64,000 nucleotides of DNA from positions 6,114,920 through 6,178,919 of the forward strand of contig NZ_LR593887.1 of the NCBI RefSeq assembly GCF_901538355.1. Direction: 5' to 3'. Under the pieces are notes generated by a model. It saw only the letters and a list, made by a program, of their open reading frames with translations. It did no database searches and was not told the DNA's origin. This document shows, piece after piece, positions 1 to 9,695 of this stretch. The DNA is from Tuwongella immobilis (GTDB lineage Bacteria; Planctomycetota; Planctomycetia; Gemmatales; Gemmataceae). Position 1 is the first letter of the stretch. Each line of letters begins with the position of its first letter. Made by a program: the position numbers and the translations under genes.

Positions 1-858
1 GAGGCAAACAACGCCTACTTTAGTAAGTAGGTTTGCTGCTGTATTTGCCCACACATCTGCCCATTTGCTCTTGATCGTTGTCCAGATAGCATAGAAGAAT
101 TCAAGCAGAGCGTCGTTATCGTCGATGAGTGGTTGCAACTGTTGATCCTGTATGTATCGCAACGCCACGTCAATAGCTGCCGGAACCACAGGCCGCTCAT
201 TAGCATCCGGCGTTGGCCAGCGGATCAAGGCTTTGAACGGACTTCCATCCTCCTCATCGATCTGCCCGACTAGCGCGAAGTTCTTCTTGAGCGACAAACG
301 GGCGGAGCGTAATCGACGCTCCAACCCCTCTTGACTGTAGTTCAGTGCTAGTTTGTGGATATGATCTTGAGGCACACGAGCCGACTTATTATTGATCACG
401 AGGAACTGGAAGGCTGTTTCAAGATCGGTTGGGTTAATCAGAGCGACAACGGAGAGTATCGTGGAGGGATCGAACGCTTTAGCGCCTTCCAGACGGTGTT
501 GACCGTCAATGACCAAGCCTGGCTTGTTGACTTCTTGGACCCCATCAGGTACTTCAAACGACAATTTTTGCGCAGACGGTTGATTGCCAACCTGCGGTAG
601 TGAGCCTTCAGGAAGTTTGATGGTCAGTGTAATTGCCGTTGGGATCGTGTTGTTTGGGTCTTGACTGAAAAAGCGTTTAACCCCTCGCACTCGCGACGGG
701 TTCGCAATCCGTTGAAACCCTTTTCCTTGATCTGTGATCCGGTCCACGGCTGACCACTCCAGAATCTCGCTTGCTGGAGCAAAGAAAATACAGAATGGCG
801 TAACCTGCTCACCATTACGCTGACGAGCAGTTACACATGGATAGCTGTAATTTAGCAT
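1..858 (-). CDS. dpdB: DpdB-like DGQHR-domain protein (3' end beyond window)
   Basis: An open frame of 286 codons runs from ATG at 858 to base 1 with no stop, so the C-terminus lies outside the window. The protein contains VIDGQHRLEGA at about residues 117-127, the signature of the DGQHR branch of ParB/DndB-like proteins. It continues with FQFLVINNKSARVP, also typical of that family. DpdB is known to act with the TGT-like enzyme DpdA to put preQ0 into DNA and has been reported to have ATPase activity. The ATG overlaps the stop of the HNH gene by one base (TGATG), so it is the last visible gene of the dpd operon. DndB-like or phage DGQHR proteins are alternatives; the dpd context makes DpdB most likely. 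Confidence 0.85.
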   Translation of the reverse strand, partial: MLNYSYPCVTARQRNGEQVTPFCIFFAPASEILEWSAVDRITDQGKGFQRIANPSRVRGVKRFFSQDPNNTIPTAITLTIKLPEGSLPQVGNQPSAQKLSFEVPDGVQEVNKPGLVIDGQHRLEGAKAFDPSTILSVVALINPTDLETAFQFLVINNKSARVPQDHIHKLALNYSQEGLERRLRSARLSLKKNFALVGQIDEEDGSPFKALIRWPTPDANERPVVPAAIDVALRYIQDQQLQPLIDDNDALLEFFYAIWTTIKSKWADVWANTAANLLTKVGVVCL

Positions 859-1694
859 CAGTTACTCTCCGTATGACCGAGCAGGTTGAAGAAGTCGGCC
901 ACATCGGCCGTCCGTTGAACTCTCGGAACAGCGACTCTATTCTGGAGTCGCAGGTGAGCCGCTTTTAAACTGAGCGATTCCTTACTCGCCATCCTGTGCG
1001 CTGCGTAGGAGAGCATCGCGAACCTTCGCAAGCCTGGGATCTTTTCAAGCGCGTTGCCACTCGGGTTAAATCCGAGCACAAGAGACTGAATATCGACCAT
1101 TGCCCAGTTCGCGAAATTGGCCTTGCGCTGATTGCAGTCATGACAAGACAATGCCAAGTTTTCAATCTCCGTGTTTCCACCAAACGCTCGCGGCCACACA
1201 TGCTCGTACTCCACAGCACGCTTCCGGTGCTCGTCGGAAGGTTCGGTATCCAGTCGCATCTCAAGCATTTGGTTACAGAGGTAGCAGCGAGGATTTCTTC
1301 CGACCTCTCCCCGCAATATCTTCTTGTCGGCATCCGAGACGTTGCCATAAGTCGCGAGAACTGCACGTTCGACCAGATTGGTCAGTTTACTCTTCGCAGT
1401 TTTTTCGAGCGAGGCCAACATGGTCTCGGTGGTTATGTCGTACAGTTGCTGCTTAAACTGCAATCCTCCCACAGTCGCTAATCCACCTAGATTCTCAGCA
1501 ATCGACTTCCCTGCTGTAACGAGCCTGCCAGTGAGTTGAGTGGCAACCACCTCTTCGACAAACTCGACCCACTGCTCTCCACGGCCAGTAGAGGAGAGCG
1601 CCACCGTAAGGTTTGGCCAAATCCCTTCATCGAGGATGTTTCGTTTGAGGTAGGTGCATAGTACTTCACCAGCAGTCATGTCTTTCTTGGGCAC
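858..1694 (-). CDS. HNH endonuclease inside the dpd operon
   Basis: A 278-residue protein. GTG at 1694 is chosen because GGGAG lies 7 bases upstream. The C-terminal half carries a zinc-finger HNH fold: CYLCNQ near residue 137, then EYEHVWPRAFGG (the His of HNH) near 163, an Asn in EIENLALSCHDCNQRK, and the second CxxC pair. The N-terminal half, about residues 1-120, resembles no family I recognise. It sits 22 bases after dpdD and overlaps dpdB by one base, so it is co-transcribed with the Dpd genes. It could be an extra nuclease of the restriction complex. I do not recall an HNH protein among the named core Dpd proteins, so the role is inference; the HNH call itself is firm. Confidence 0.85.
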   Translation of the reverse strand: MPKKDMTAGEVLCTYLKRNILDEGIWPNLTVALSSTGRGEQWVEFVEEVVATQLTGRLVTAGKSIAENLGGLATVGGLQFKQQLYDITTETMLASLEKTAKSKLTNLVERAVLATYGNVSDADKKILRGEVGRNPRCYLCNQMLEMRLDTEPSDEHRKRAVEYEHVWPRAFGGNTEIENLALSCHDCNQRKANFANWAMVDIQSLVLGFNPSGNALEKIPGLRRFAMLSYAAHRMASKESLSLKAAHLRLQNRVAVPRVQRTADVADFFNLLGHTESN

Positions 1695-1716
1695 TTACGA
1701 TCTCCCTAGCAGAAGT

Positions 1717-3882
1717 TCAGTCGCCACGCTCAAGCGACCACCGCTCAACTGCAAGCACAATGCTCGCCGCCCCGGTGCCCCGTACATACGCGATTTTCTT
1801 TCGGTCTACCTTATCGAAAGCTCGGAACACCGCGTGGGTCGTTGCTGACCAGACATAGGCAATCACGTCGGCAGTCGCGGCTAAATCGGTTTCCGGACCG
1901 CTTGTGGTGTCCGAAACTAGAACGACGGTAGCTCCCGTGCGATCCTTCAATTGATCGGCAGCTCGCTTGGCCTGTTCCTCACGCATTGAGACGATGGCGA
2001 TTTTCTTGAGGCCCGCCGCCTTGAGTGGGTCGATGACCACACCTTCTGCCGGAGAAGGCAGTGGCATGTACTCATCGAGGGTGCCTTCGTCCCAACCGAT
2101 GTCGGCTCCGACCTTTCGCCACAGCAGACGTTCTCCTTGCGTGAGTTTTGCTTCCTTGGACTTGGCGAAGGTTCCGACATCGATCCAGAAACGCTCCGCA
2201 GTACCAGTGCCCGCAAGGCGGTGGAAGATTTCGACTGCGCTAATCATGAACGGTAAGAGTGCGCGTGTTGGCCGAGTTTCCCACCAACGCGAAATCTCGT
2301 CCGAAAGCCACTTCTCCTCTTCAACTGAGAGTTGAAGCAGTCCATCAGCAAGTTCGAGGAGTATCTGCCCGTCAGGTGGGAACGCCGATCCTCGCTTCCA
2401 TACGCTCCAGCAGTTGGCAATCACCCGATACAGGTCGATGAGTCCAGCGGCAGGAAAGTCCTTTACACCAACACAAAGACCAGCCAGTTCTGCGAGGCCG
2501 GTTAGGAGAACGGTCCGTCGCCCCGAATCGAGGTGCGAAGTCTGACCGACCAGGAGGTCGGTCAGCTTGTCTGCGATTTCGCGTCCTTCGGCAGATGTCA
2601 CTGCCTTCATCCCGGCGGTGACGCGGGCACTAAGGAGTTGCTCAAGGTGGCTCAATTCCCCAGTCGGAATAGCTGTAAGCCACTCCGCCCAGGTCTGTGG
2701 CGAGTTAATGGCCGGAGTGCTTTGCTTCGCCGGGGTTTGAATGCCAGTGAGGGCATCACGCAGAGGTGCATTCGGTAGCCTATCAAGGCTTCGCGCCAAA
2801 ACAGGTACTATGTCGGGCCGAGTCGGAAGCAAAAGCATCCCCAGACGCTGAACTTCGGCCCAATCGAGGGTCTGCCAAGCGGCAAAGAACTGATCCTCAT
2901 CCGAGAGAGGAACTGGAGCAGGTTGTTGCTGAACTGGAGATAGCAGCGCCGCTACAACCGGATCATCGATGTAGCCGCTTAGTGCTTCACGCGAAAGCGA
3001 CCCCTCGCCGGTCGCCAAGCGGTAGGCCAGGAGACGCCTTACCTCAACTCCGACTTCCGGTCGAAGCGCATCGAGGAGTGAACCGATCTTGGGTAATACT
3101 TGTGTGACAAACTCATCCCGCGCAGAAGTAAGGCTCCCCTGCGATTCCTTTGGTTCGACAAAGTGCCGGTAAAATGCTTTGGCGATAGCAATTCGGGTAT
3201 TTTGTGGAAGGCGAACTCGAAGCAGTTGGTCGAGTTCGGGCAACTCGACTACGAGTCGAGAATCTCCGAAGTGCTCGAGCACACGCAGCCGAGTGAATGA
3301 TGCGTTCTGTGCTGTGTCGAGTTGAAGGCGATTGATCGTCGCAAGCGTGTCTTCGGCAGCTACACGATCATTCGCTGCAAGAGAAGTCGCAAGTTGCTGC
3401 CTAAGTTCGATGAGGGCCGGAACCGGAGCCTGAACGTGCAGCGGAACCGACTCCGCGAGTCCTCGTGCTCGGGCCAGGCGACCGGCAATCTCGATTATAG
3501 TTTCCGTATCTGCACGCGAACGCCAGCGAATGTACCCGGCTGGCGAGAGGGAGAGGATACTGGCACCAAGAGCACCTGACGCCGTGGTTACGACCGTGCC
3601 CTGTCCTTCTTCCTCCCACCCGATGCTTGGTACGATCCAAGCCCGAAGGTCTGTGAGCGATGCGAGGATGCTGTCGGTATCGGGAGCAAGCGTCATCCAC
3701 GCTACGCTTTGATTGTGCAGAAAATATGGAAGCGACGCAGCACGCCCGCTGAGGAGCGCCGACACTTCCGGTGCGAGAATGTGCGTAGGCGTTACCGTGT
3801 CGCCAGACTGGATTACAGGTGGGAGCCACGCGGGCCATGACTGCTGAATGGAGCGAACAAGGTCGCTCGCCCCGGTGCTCAT
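1717..3882 (-). CDS. dpdD: Protein DpdD
   Basis: A 721-residue protein assigned as DpdD from its size, its place in a complete dpdE-to-dpdK series and the lack of any other candidate. The chosen ATG at 3882 overlaps the dpdK stop as ATGA; an in-frame ATG at 3897 would add five residues. Most of the protein is helical and free of obvious motifs. The last ~90 residues look like a Rossmann-type segment (KKIAIVSMREEQAKRAADQL, then TADVIAYVWSATTHAVF and KKIAYVRGTGAASI), reminiscent of DUF2325 domains. In studied systems DpdD belongs to the set needed for restriction rather than modification; its chemistry is unknown. The identification rests mainly on context. Confidence 0.7.
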   Translation of the reverse strand: MSTGASDLVRSIQQSWPAWLPPVIQSGDTVTPTHILAPEVSALLSGRAASLPYFLHNQSVAWMTLAPDTDSILASLTDLRAWIVPSIGWEEEGQGTVVTTASGALGASILSLSPAGYIRWRSRADTETIIEIAGRLARARGLAESVPLHVQAPVPALIELRQQLATSLAANDRVAAEDTLATINRLQLDTAQNASFTRLRVLEHFGDSRLVVELPELDQLLRVRLPQNTRIAIAKAFYRHFVEPKESQGSLTSARDEFVTQVLPKIGSLLDALRPEVGVEVRRLLAYRLATGEGSLSREALSGYIDDPVVAALLSPVQQQPAPVPLSDEDQFFAAWQTLDWAEVQRLGMLLLPTRPDIVPVLARSLDRLPNAPLRDALTGIQTPAKQSTPAINSPQTWAEWLTAIPTGELSHLEQLLSARVTAGMKAVTSAEGREIADKLTDLLVGQTSHLDSGRRTVLLTGLAELAGLCVGVKDFPAAGLIDLYRVIANCWSVWKRGSAFPPDGQILLELADGLLQLSVEEEKWLSDEISRWWETRPTRALLPFMISAVEIFHRLAGTGTAERFWIDVGTFAKSKEAKLTQGERLLWRKVGADIGWDEGTLDEYMPLPSPAEGVVIDPLKAAGLKKIAIVSMREEQAKRAADQLKDRTGATVVLVSDTTSGPETDLAATADVIAYVWSATTHAVFRAFDKVDRKKIAYVRGTGAASIVLAVERWSLERGD

Positions 3883-4415
3883 TTGAGACTCCCCCAAAAG
3901 CGATCAAACTCAAGGTAAGCCCGTGCCACCTTCTCGACGCCCATTGTGTCGTCAGTGGCGTGAAATACGACCTTCTCGCTTCGCACATTCACGCCACTGA
4001 AAGTGATGTTCATTGAACCTTCGATGTAGAAGAACGGGGCTAGAATCCCCTTCTCGTGGTACTCGGTCGGAGCGAATCGCACTTCGAGTTTTCCTGCCCG
4101 ATGAAATCGTGGATGAGCAGCAAAACGCTCCGACACCTTGTGTTCCCGTACGGTTATGATCCTCACCGGACGTTTGCGAGAGAGCATTTCAAGGAAGCCA
4201 GTGAACCACACCTGCGGTTCATCAGGTTGTTCCGGGAAAAGCGCCGTGTACTGGCGAAACTGATTGTCAAAGAGCGGAAAGTCGCTCATCCAGGGCGAAG
4301 AGAAGTAGGCAGGACGCTCATCCTCCGGGTGGATGAGGAGCGAAGTCAGCGATCCAACTAGAAGGTCGCGAAGGGGTTCTCTCCCGCCCCGCGACCACAC
4401 GTCACGGCTAGACAT
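3879..4415 (-). CDS. dpdK: Phospholipase D-like protein DpdK
   Basis: A 178-residue protein with one HKD-like motif, EYHEKGILAPFFYIEGSMNITFSG near residues 110-133 (His and Lys two residues apart, followed by the GSxN part typical of the PLD superfamily). Nucleases of this superfamily often work as dimers with one motif per subunit, which fits the length. ATG at 4415 is preferred over 4424 because GAGGG lies 9 bases upstream of it and directly abuts the other. It overlaps dpdJ by 8 bases and dpdD by 4. DpdK is the expected PLD-like member of the Dpd restriction set and is a good candidate for the DNA-cutting activity, though that is inference. Confidence 0.85.
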   Translation of the reverse strand: MSSRDVWSRGGREPLRDLLVGSLTSLLIHPEDERPAYFSSPWMSDFPLFDNQFRQYTALFPEQPDEPQVWFTGFLEMLSRKRPVRIITVREHKVSERFAAHPRFHRAGKLEVRFAPTEYHEKGILAPFFYIEGSMNITFSGVNVRSEKVVFHATDDTMGVEKVARAYLEFDRFWGSLK

Positions 4416-7400
4416 ATGCGGCATCCCTCAGATCGAGCGTAATGACCAAGTCCGTTCCGTCTTCTTCTACTCGTCTCACACGGACGGGTAGGAGCAGGTA
4501 ATCGACTTCAATTTCGTGAGCGAGTAGCGCAGGGAGTTTCGAGGTAACATCGGCAACCATCCCGGTGCTCACACGAAGGCGAGTTACGGCACGCGCAGCA
4601 AGTTCTGACCGCACAAGTGCTAACCAGTCGGAAGGATTGTCTTCAACCGAAATCTCGGCACCTGTTCGCCCCAGATAGAACCGAGCCAGGTTTCGCGAAG
4701 GTTTATAATTCGGAGCATAGCGGTTTGGTTGGTCGAGGCACTCCGGGCAGCTATCGGCACAATCGAGCAGGAGCATCTGCTGAACGATCGCAAAGAGTTG
4801 CCGCCTTGTCGCGGTTGCTCCCCGCCCAATTTGGCCGATCACGCGGTTAAGCACTTCGCGTGTCCGTCGCGTTCGGACGCAGAGATAGGCGAATACCCGG
4901 AGATCGACCGCGATTCCAAGAGTCGCCTCTCTCCGTCGCCACAGTCGGTTTAGTGCATTCATGACCCGATCGACGGAGCGGTTACTTCCCGGACGAAGCA
5001 CGCGAGTCAGGATCGAGACGATTCCATCGCGAGTTGCAGGAAATCCTGATTCCCTGAGTGCGGTTCGGAGAGTCGCCTTTGCCCGCTCGGTCGCAGACAT
5101 ATCCCGTGCCGTTCGTACTACGGCAAAAGCTCTTGCCAGTCTCCTGTGCGCGGTGAGGTCAAGCGAGGCGCTTACGACGCCTCGCACATACGCGGTGTTC
5201 TCGCAACGTGGGCAGAAGTCAAGTGCATGATCAAGCCCGTCGGTGAACTGCGATGGGTCGCCACGGAGTCGCTTAAAGACCTGTTCGATGAGGCCGAGGC
5301 CACCCGGACTCTGTTCGGTCAGGAATATCTCGGCGTTGCCGTGCCCGTCCCAGACCACATCAGCTGTGAGGTCATCCTCCGAGACGTTATCGTCGCGGTT
5401 GGCGACAGCCTTTCTTACCGCTTGCGCGATGGTTGCGAGGTAGCGTCGCTTGCACCAATCGTGGAAAGCAGCATCAGGCGGTGCCCAAAGCACCGCTTCG
5501 AGGTGGGCTACCTCGGCTGCAACTACGGGGTCTGACCAGAGTTCGCGGATCTGACGCCTGCCTCTGCTCTCGCTCAGGCCCGAGGCATCCGCGACCTGGA
5601 AAAACGTCCGCATCACCTTGTCGGCAGCCGCAGGGCGGACGCTTAGAAGAAGCGGTTGTGCTGCCTGAAGCGAACACTTGTTCCTGAGTGCGGTTGCCGA
5701 CAGCATGGCGACCGCAGTCTGGCCGAGAAGTTCGGCTTGGAACCGGCCCGCCCGCTGCCCGATGGTCGGGTTATCCTTCAGTAGATGAAGGAAATACTCG
5801 ACTCGGAAGCGCCCAACGATTTCAGGAGGTGCAGCACTCAGAGTTGCCAAGTGTTCGGCGCGAATCCGGACACGCAAGCCGTCCACCTTCATCCGGAAAC
5901 CTACGGCGGCATCTGCCGGCCTAGAATCTGAGGTGCACTGAAGGAGAACGCGCCCTCGGATCGTTCGGCCATTTGGGCCGGTCGTGAGCACTTCGTAGCG
6001 GTTGTTCGGGGCAAATCGTGTCACCTCGACCGACGAGGACTCGCGATGCAGGAACGCCACAACTGACCTGATCGCTCCTGCCCACGTCGTGCTGCCCGGC
6101 ATAGGAAGCGAACTCCCCGGCCCTTCAACCGTAAACGCACTTTGCCATTGCCAAGTCGCGTAGCTGCTCTCGGAGATGAGGGGAACGTGCTGAATGAGTG
6201 TCGCCTCGGTCGGCTGGTAAACCCGGATACCATCGACCAAACCGAGATCGATGGCGTTCGGGTAAACAGACTGAATCGGCGCGGGTATATCACCGCCTGC
6301 GAGATTAGCCGAGAGCGGATGCCAGTTTCCCGGATCACCGGGCCTAAGTGAGTAACGCTTTGAAGCCCGGCCGGGACATGTCTCAAAGAGTGCGTGCCCC
6401 ACCCCCAACGCTTCCTGTGACGGGTTTTGTCCGGGAAGGAGGATGCGGACTTCGGATGCTTCCAGGTCTGAAAACGTCGCTTGCGGGAGAAAACCGGGGA
6501 GCGGATGCCGCACGCCGGCATCTTCAAGACGTCCCGCATTTGTTGGGTCAGCGAGTTGCCAGCCTGCGATCACCTTGCGGTAAAGGGTTGGAATCACCTC
6601 TCGCAGAAGCGGTCGCGGTGCGCGCCAAATCACGGCATCGATTTCGGCTTCAGAAAGCCTGTTGCCATCCGCGTCCATTGGTTGCCGAAGGCAGGTGATG
6701 AGTTCGGAGCGGAACTGCCCCCAGAGTTCACCGCAATCGAGCAACTCATTTAGAACCTGACCGAGCCGACACTGGAATCCAGCATCGTTCGTTGGTCTCA
6801 CGAGATAAGTGAACGGGCCTCGCCGATAGAGGCTTCTCACTCGTCGCCCCAGCCAATCAAGAAGGAAGTACGCAGCTTGAATCCGAAGCACATAGGGGTT
6901 GCCGGTCGGAAGCCGAATGGCTGGTATCTGCGGAGAGAATAGCCTTTCAGCCTGCTGGAAATCCCACCGGTCACGCCCGAAGTCAGACAAGATAACGACA
7001 GTCCACGGACGAGTCCCTCGCTTTCGCCCGGCACGGCCTTTGCGTTGAACGAATGACGCAATTGAGGATGGACTCTTGTGTTGAATGACTCCGCCTACGT
7101 TCGGGTCGTCATAGCCCACTTCGAGTGTGCTCGTCGCAACCGTAAGCACCCGGTCGGCATCAAGCCCCGGCGTCTGCGAAGTGCATCGCCCAACAGTCCC
7201 TGGGCGCGTAAGGTCATGGCCAAGCCGCCTCGGTAACTCCCAGATCTGACCGAGCGCATCCATCCGGGCGATCTCTGTCCGGGATGGTGGCGGGTTCGGT
7301 GGGGGTTGTCGATGGGTGGGGTGAAGGCGAAGCGCAGCGAGTTGCTTTCGTTGCTCGGCATCCACCAAGTCGCTCATCCAGCGGTTCACAACGTCCAGAT

Positions 7401-8988
7401 TGTCCGTGAATCCGAACACCTTTCGGGCGAAATAGTCATCAGGCGGAAGTAGTGTGCCGTTTGGTGACGGCGGCAAACTGAGAGGAGTAAGTAGTCGTGT
7501 GAGGAGCATTCCCGTCTGAATCGTGGTTGAAAGCAGGCTAGCACCCGAACCCGCATCCCCCTTCACGAGTAGGTTGTACTCCTGCGACTCGCTCTTGAGT
7601 TCTCTCTGTTCCTCATTCGGCGAAAAAGAAACGATGTCGTCAACTCGTATTCCGGCCACAGCTGACAGGTGTCGAACCGGATCTCGGAGCGTTGCTGAGA
7701 GGCCGACGACGTGTAGCGAACGCAGCTTCGCCCAATGCCGCCACCTGCGGAGAATCCACGCAATCTGCGCTCCAGGAATCCCTTCATACGCGTGAACCTC
7801 ATCGAGCAGCAGAAGTCGCGGTGCCCGGTCGGCAGGCTGACCAAGCCCAAGAACCTGCTCCCACACCGGGTTTCCCATCTCGCGGTTAAGCATTTCTGCA
7901 GAGAGAAAAAGCACATCCGGCGGTTCCCGCAACAACTCATCGCGTGTGAAAGCAATCACACCTTGCGCGACATGGGGCGTGCCTCCAGTCCTGCCGCGTG
8001 GATAAAGGGTAAATCGCCCTGCTGCGCGGTCCTCGTTCCGCCAGACGAGATCGGAACCATCGATTGGTGAACGCAGGAACGGAATCCGAAAGCCTTCCGC
8101 AAGCCGCTCCCAGTTGTTCCACGCAACGGCCTGTACCGTTCCGCCCTGTTGTTTATCAAAGTCGTCTTGCCAGGGTGTCTGGCCCAAGAGAGCACCGAAG
8201 CGAATGGGACGGAGGCCGCGTTGTTGCAAAAGCGGGGCGAGCTTAGCAGCTTCCGAAAGTGCTTCCCTTAGTTGGTCGGCGAGAAGCACGTTTCGCGGGT
8301 AGATGGCAACAATCTTCGTGAAGGGTGGACGGTGGAGGTCGCCCGCAACTTTCAGCAATGCCGGAACGTAGAACGCCTTCGTCTTTCCAGCTCCCGTGCC
8401 GGCACTCACAACCGTTCCGCTTACACCTATCTGACCGTAGGCGCGGTGGATGCGGGCGAAGGACCGTCGTTGAAATCCTGAGAAGGACAGAAGGCCACCA
8501 TCCTTACCCTGTGCCAATGCCAGGAACACCTCCCGCTCAAGGTCGGGGGATGCAGAGTTCGGTTCGAGATCGGTCCAGCAATCGAGCGGTGGCTGATCTT
8601 GCTTCGGATACCTTCGCCGTTGCAGGAACAACTTCAGATCGGAGACGAGCGTCGGAGCATTGTCCCACTGATTCGCACGAAACATCTGGCGAAGGCGGGC
8701 GATGAGTCGGACGCCCTCGCCAAAGCGCGTGCGATACGCCTCGACTCCGGGGTCAGGACGGTAGAGGAGTCCGGCATCGGCAAGCCGAACAAACAACTGG
8801 TCGAGGCGCTCGCCGCTTGCGTGTCTTGTTTGCCACAGTCGGTTAAGGCGGCGTGGGGCTTCCGATGCTAGAGTCCGTTCGATTTCGTTCGGACCGAACT
8901 TGGCGTCGAAAAAGCCCCAAGATAGGAGCTGCGTCTCCCGCCTTTCGAGGTAACTCAGCAGTTCATCAACGAACGGATCAATCGCCAT
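4408..8988 (-). CDS. dpdJ: DpdJ, large DEAD-type helicase
   Basis: A protein of 1526 residues, the largest of the cluster. ATG at 8988 is preceded by GAGGTGG. Helicase motifs are clear: Walker A AGTGAGKTKAF near residue 195, DEVHAYEG (motif II) near 400, SATLRDP (motif III), and FVQRKGRAGRKRG (motif VI) near 670. The C-terminal part has paired cysteines (FCPRCENT near 1250 and SCPECLDQ near 1440), as in DUF1998-type helicases such as DrmA-like and Dpd proteins. It probably translocates along or remodels DNA for the Dpd restriction machine. It is followed by dpdK with overlap and preceded closely by dpdI. Confidence 0.88.
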   Translation of the reverse strand: MAIDPFVDELLSYLERRETQLLSWGFFDAKFGPNEIERTLASEAPRRLNRLWQTRHASGERLDQLFVRLADAGLLYRPDPGVEAYRTRFGEGVRLIARLRQMFRANQWDNAPTLVSDLKLFLQRRRYPKQDQPPLDCWTDLEPNSASPDLEREVFLALAQGKDGGLLSFSGFQRRSFARIHRAYGQIGVSGTVVSAGTGAGKTKAFYVPALLKVAGDLHRPPFTKIVAIYPRNVLLADQLREALSEAAKLAPLLQQRGLRPIRFGALLGQTPWQDDFDKQQGGTVQAVAWNNWERLAEGFRIPFLRSPIDGSDLVWRNEDRAAGRFTLYPRGRTGGTPHVAQGVIAFTRDELLREPPDVLFLSAEMLNREMGNPVWEQVLGLGQPADRAPRLLLLDEVHAYEGIPGAQIAWILRRWRHWAKLRSLHVVGLSATLRDPVRHLSAVAGIRVDDIVSFSPNEEQRELKSESQEYNLLVKGDAGSGASLLSTTIQTGMLLTRLLTPLSLPPSPNGTLLPPDDYFARKVFGFTDNLDVVNRWMSDLVDAEQRKQLAALRLHPTHRQPPPNPPPSRTEIARMDALGQIWELPRRLGHDLTRPGTVGRCTSQTPGLDADRVLTVATSTLEVGYDDPNVGGVIQHKSPSSIASFVQRKGRAGRKRGTRPWTVVILSDFGRDRWDFQQAERLFSPQIPAIRLPTGNPYVLRIQAAYFLLDWLGRRVRSLYRRGPFTYLVRPTNDAGFQCRLGQVLNELLDCGELWGQFRSELITCLRQPMDADGNRLSEAEIDAVIWRAPRPLLREVIPTLYRKVIAGWQLADPTNAGRLEDAGVRHPLPGFLPQATFSDLEASEVRILLPGQNPSQEALGVGHALFETCPGRASKRYSLRPGDPGNWHPLSANLAGGDIPAPIQSVYPNAIDLGLVDGIRVYQPTEATLIQHVPLISESSYATWQWQSAFTVEGPGSSLPMPGSTTWAGAIRSVVAFLHRESSSVEVTRFAPNNRYEVLTTGPNGRTIRGRVLLQCTSDSRPADAAVGFRMKVDGLRVRIRAEHLATLSAAPPEIVGRFRVEYFLHLLKDNPTIGQRAGRFQAELLGQTAVAMLSATALRNKCSLQAAQPLLLSVRPAAADKVMRTFFQVADASGLSESRGRRQIRELWSDPVVAAEVAHLEAVLWAPPDAAFHDWCKRRYLATIAQAVRKAVANRDDNVSEDDLTADVVWDGHGNAEIFLTEQSPGGLGLIEQVFKRLRGDPSQFTDGLDHALDFCPRCENTAYVRGVVSASLDLTAHRRLARAFAVVRTARDMSATERAKATLRTALRESGFPATRDGIVSILTRVLRPGSNRSVDRVMNALNRLWRRREATLGIAVDLRVFAYLCVRTRRTREVLNRVIGQIGRGATATRRQLFAIVQQMLLLDCADSCPECLDQPNRYAPNYKPSRNLARFYLGRTGAEISVEDNPSDWLALVRSELAARAVTRLRVSTGMVADVTSKLPALLAHEIEVDYLLLPVRVRRVEEDGTDLVITLDLRDAAYV

Positions 8989-8996
8989 TCGCCACC

Positions 8997-9695
8997 TCAA
9001 ATGATGCGGACTCGGAACAAATCCCAGAGTTTGTGTTTCTGAATGAAGTCGCTAACGGACTGGTTATCCGCGAAACTCTTGAGTTTTGCCGTCCCGCTTG
9101 CCGCATCCTCAATGAACTGCTGTACGGCAGGGTCATTGAGGTCGAGTTTCTGAACGGCAGTCGGGAGGTTCTGGACTTGTTTCGCAACGGCATTTACTCG
9201 CTCCGTATTCCCCGGAACTGTGTCGCGTGCAGCTCGCAACAAATCCATCACCGCCGCCAACTCGTCAGCTCCTTCGAGCTTGAGTTTTCGAGCAACGACT
9301 ACCAATTTGTCGTATGGCTTCACCTTCTGGTCGATCAGGCTTTGCCACTTGGTTCTCACGTCGCGGCCCGCTTTAGCAGCAAGTTCGCTGATGTCGGTGA
9401 CTGCTTCGTTCACCTTCGTCCGGGGATAATTTACTGACTGGATGTCCTCGCGGAGTTTCGCTGCAAGCATCTTCGCGATCCGAGCAACCTTGCGTCGCTC
9501 GCTCTCTACGATGGCAACCTGCTCCTCGCCAAGAACAGCGTTCGCGTTATTCTCGTTGCGTTCAGCGGTGTCGAAGGCCACCGCTGCCTCCTTAAGCTTC
9601 GTTTGGTACTGCTCCATGCTCCCGATGAGGCCCTTTAGCTTCTTGGTCTCCGGCAACTTCTCAAGCCGATCCTTCAAGCTCTTGAGTTTCGTCAT
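8997..9695 (-). CDS. dpdI: DpdI
   Basis: A 232-residue, lysine-rich and mostly helical protein, probably with coiled-coil stretches in the first 130 residues (KLKSLKDRLEKLPETKKLKG and the following heptad-like region). ATG at 9695 is chosen because GGGAG stands 6-7 bases upstream; an upstream extension in the same frame lies wholly inside dpdH and lacks a ribosome site. It overlaps dpdH by 35 bases and ends just before dpdJ. It is placed as DpdI because it sits between DpdH and DpdJ, the position and size expected; no catalytic motif is visible. A scaffold or partner role for DpdH or DpdJ is a guess. Confidence 0.7.
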   Translation of the reverse strand: MTKLKSLKDRLEKLPETKKLKGLIGSMEQYQTKLKEAAVAFDTAERNENNANAVLGEEQVAIVESERRKVARIAKMLAAKLREDIQSVNYPRTKVNEAVTDISELAAKAGRDVRTKWQSLIDQKVKPYDKLVVVARKLKLEGADELAAVMDLLRAARDTVPGNTERVNAVAKQVQNLPTAVQKLDLNDPAVQQFIEDAASGTAKLKSFADNQSVSDFIQKHKLWDLFRVRII

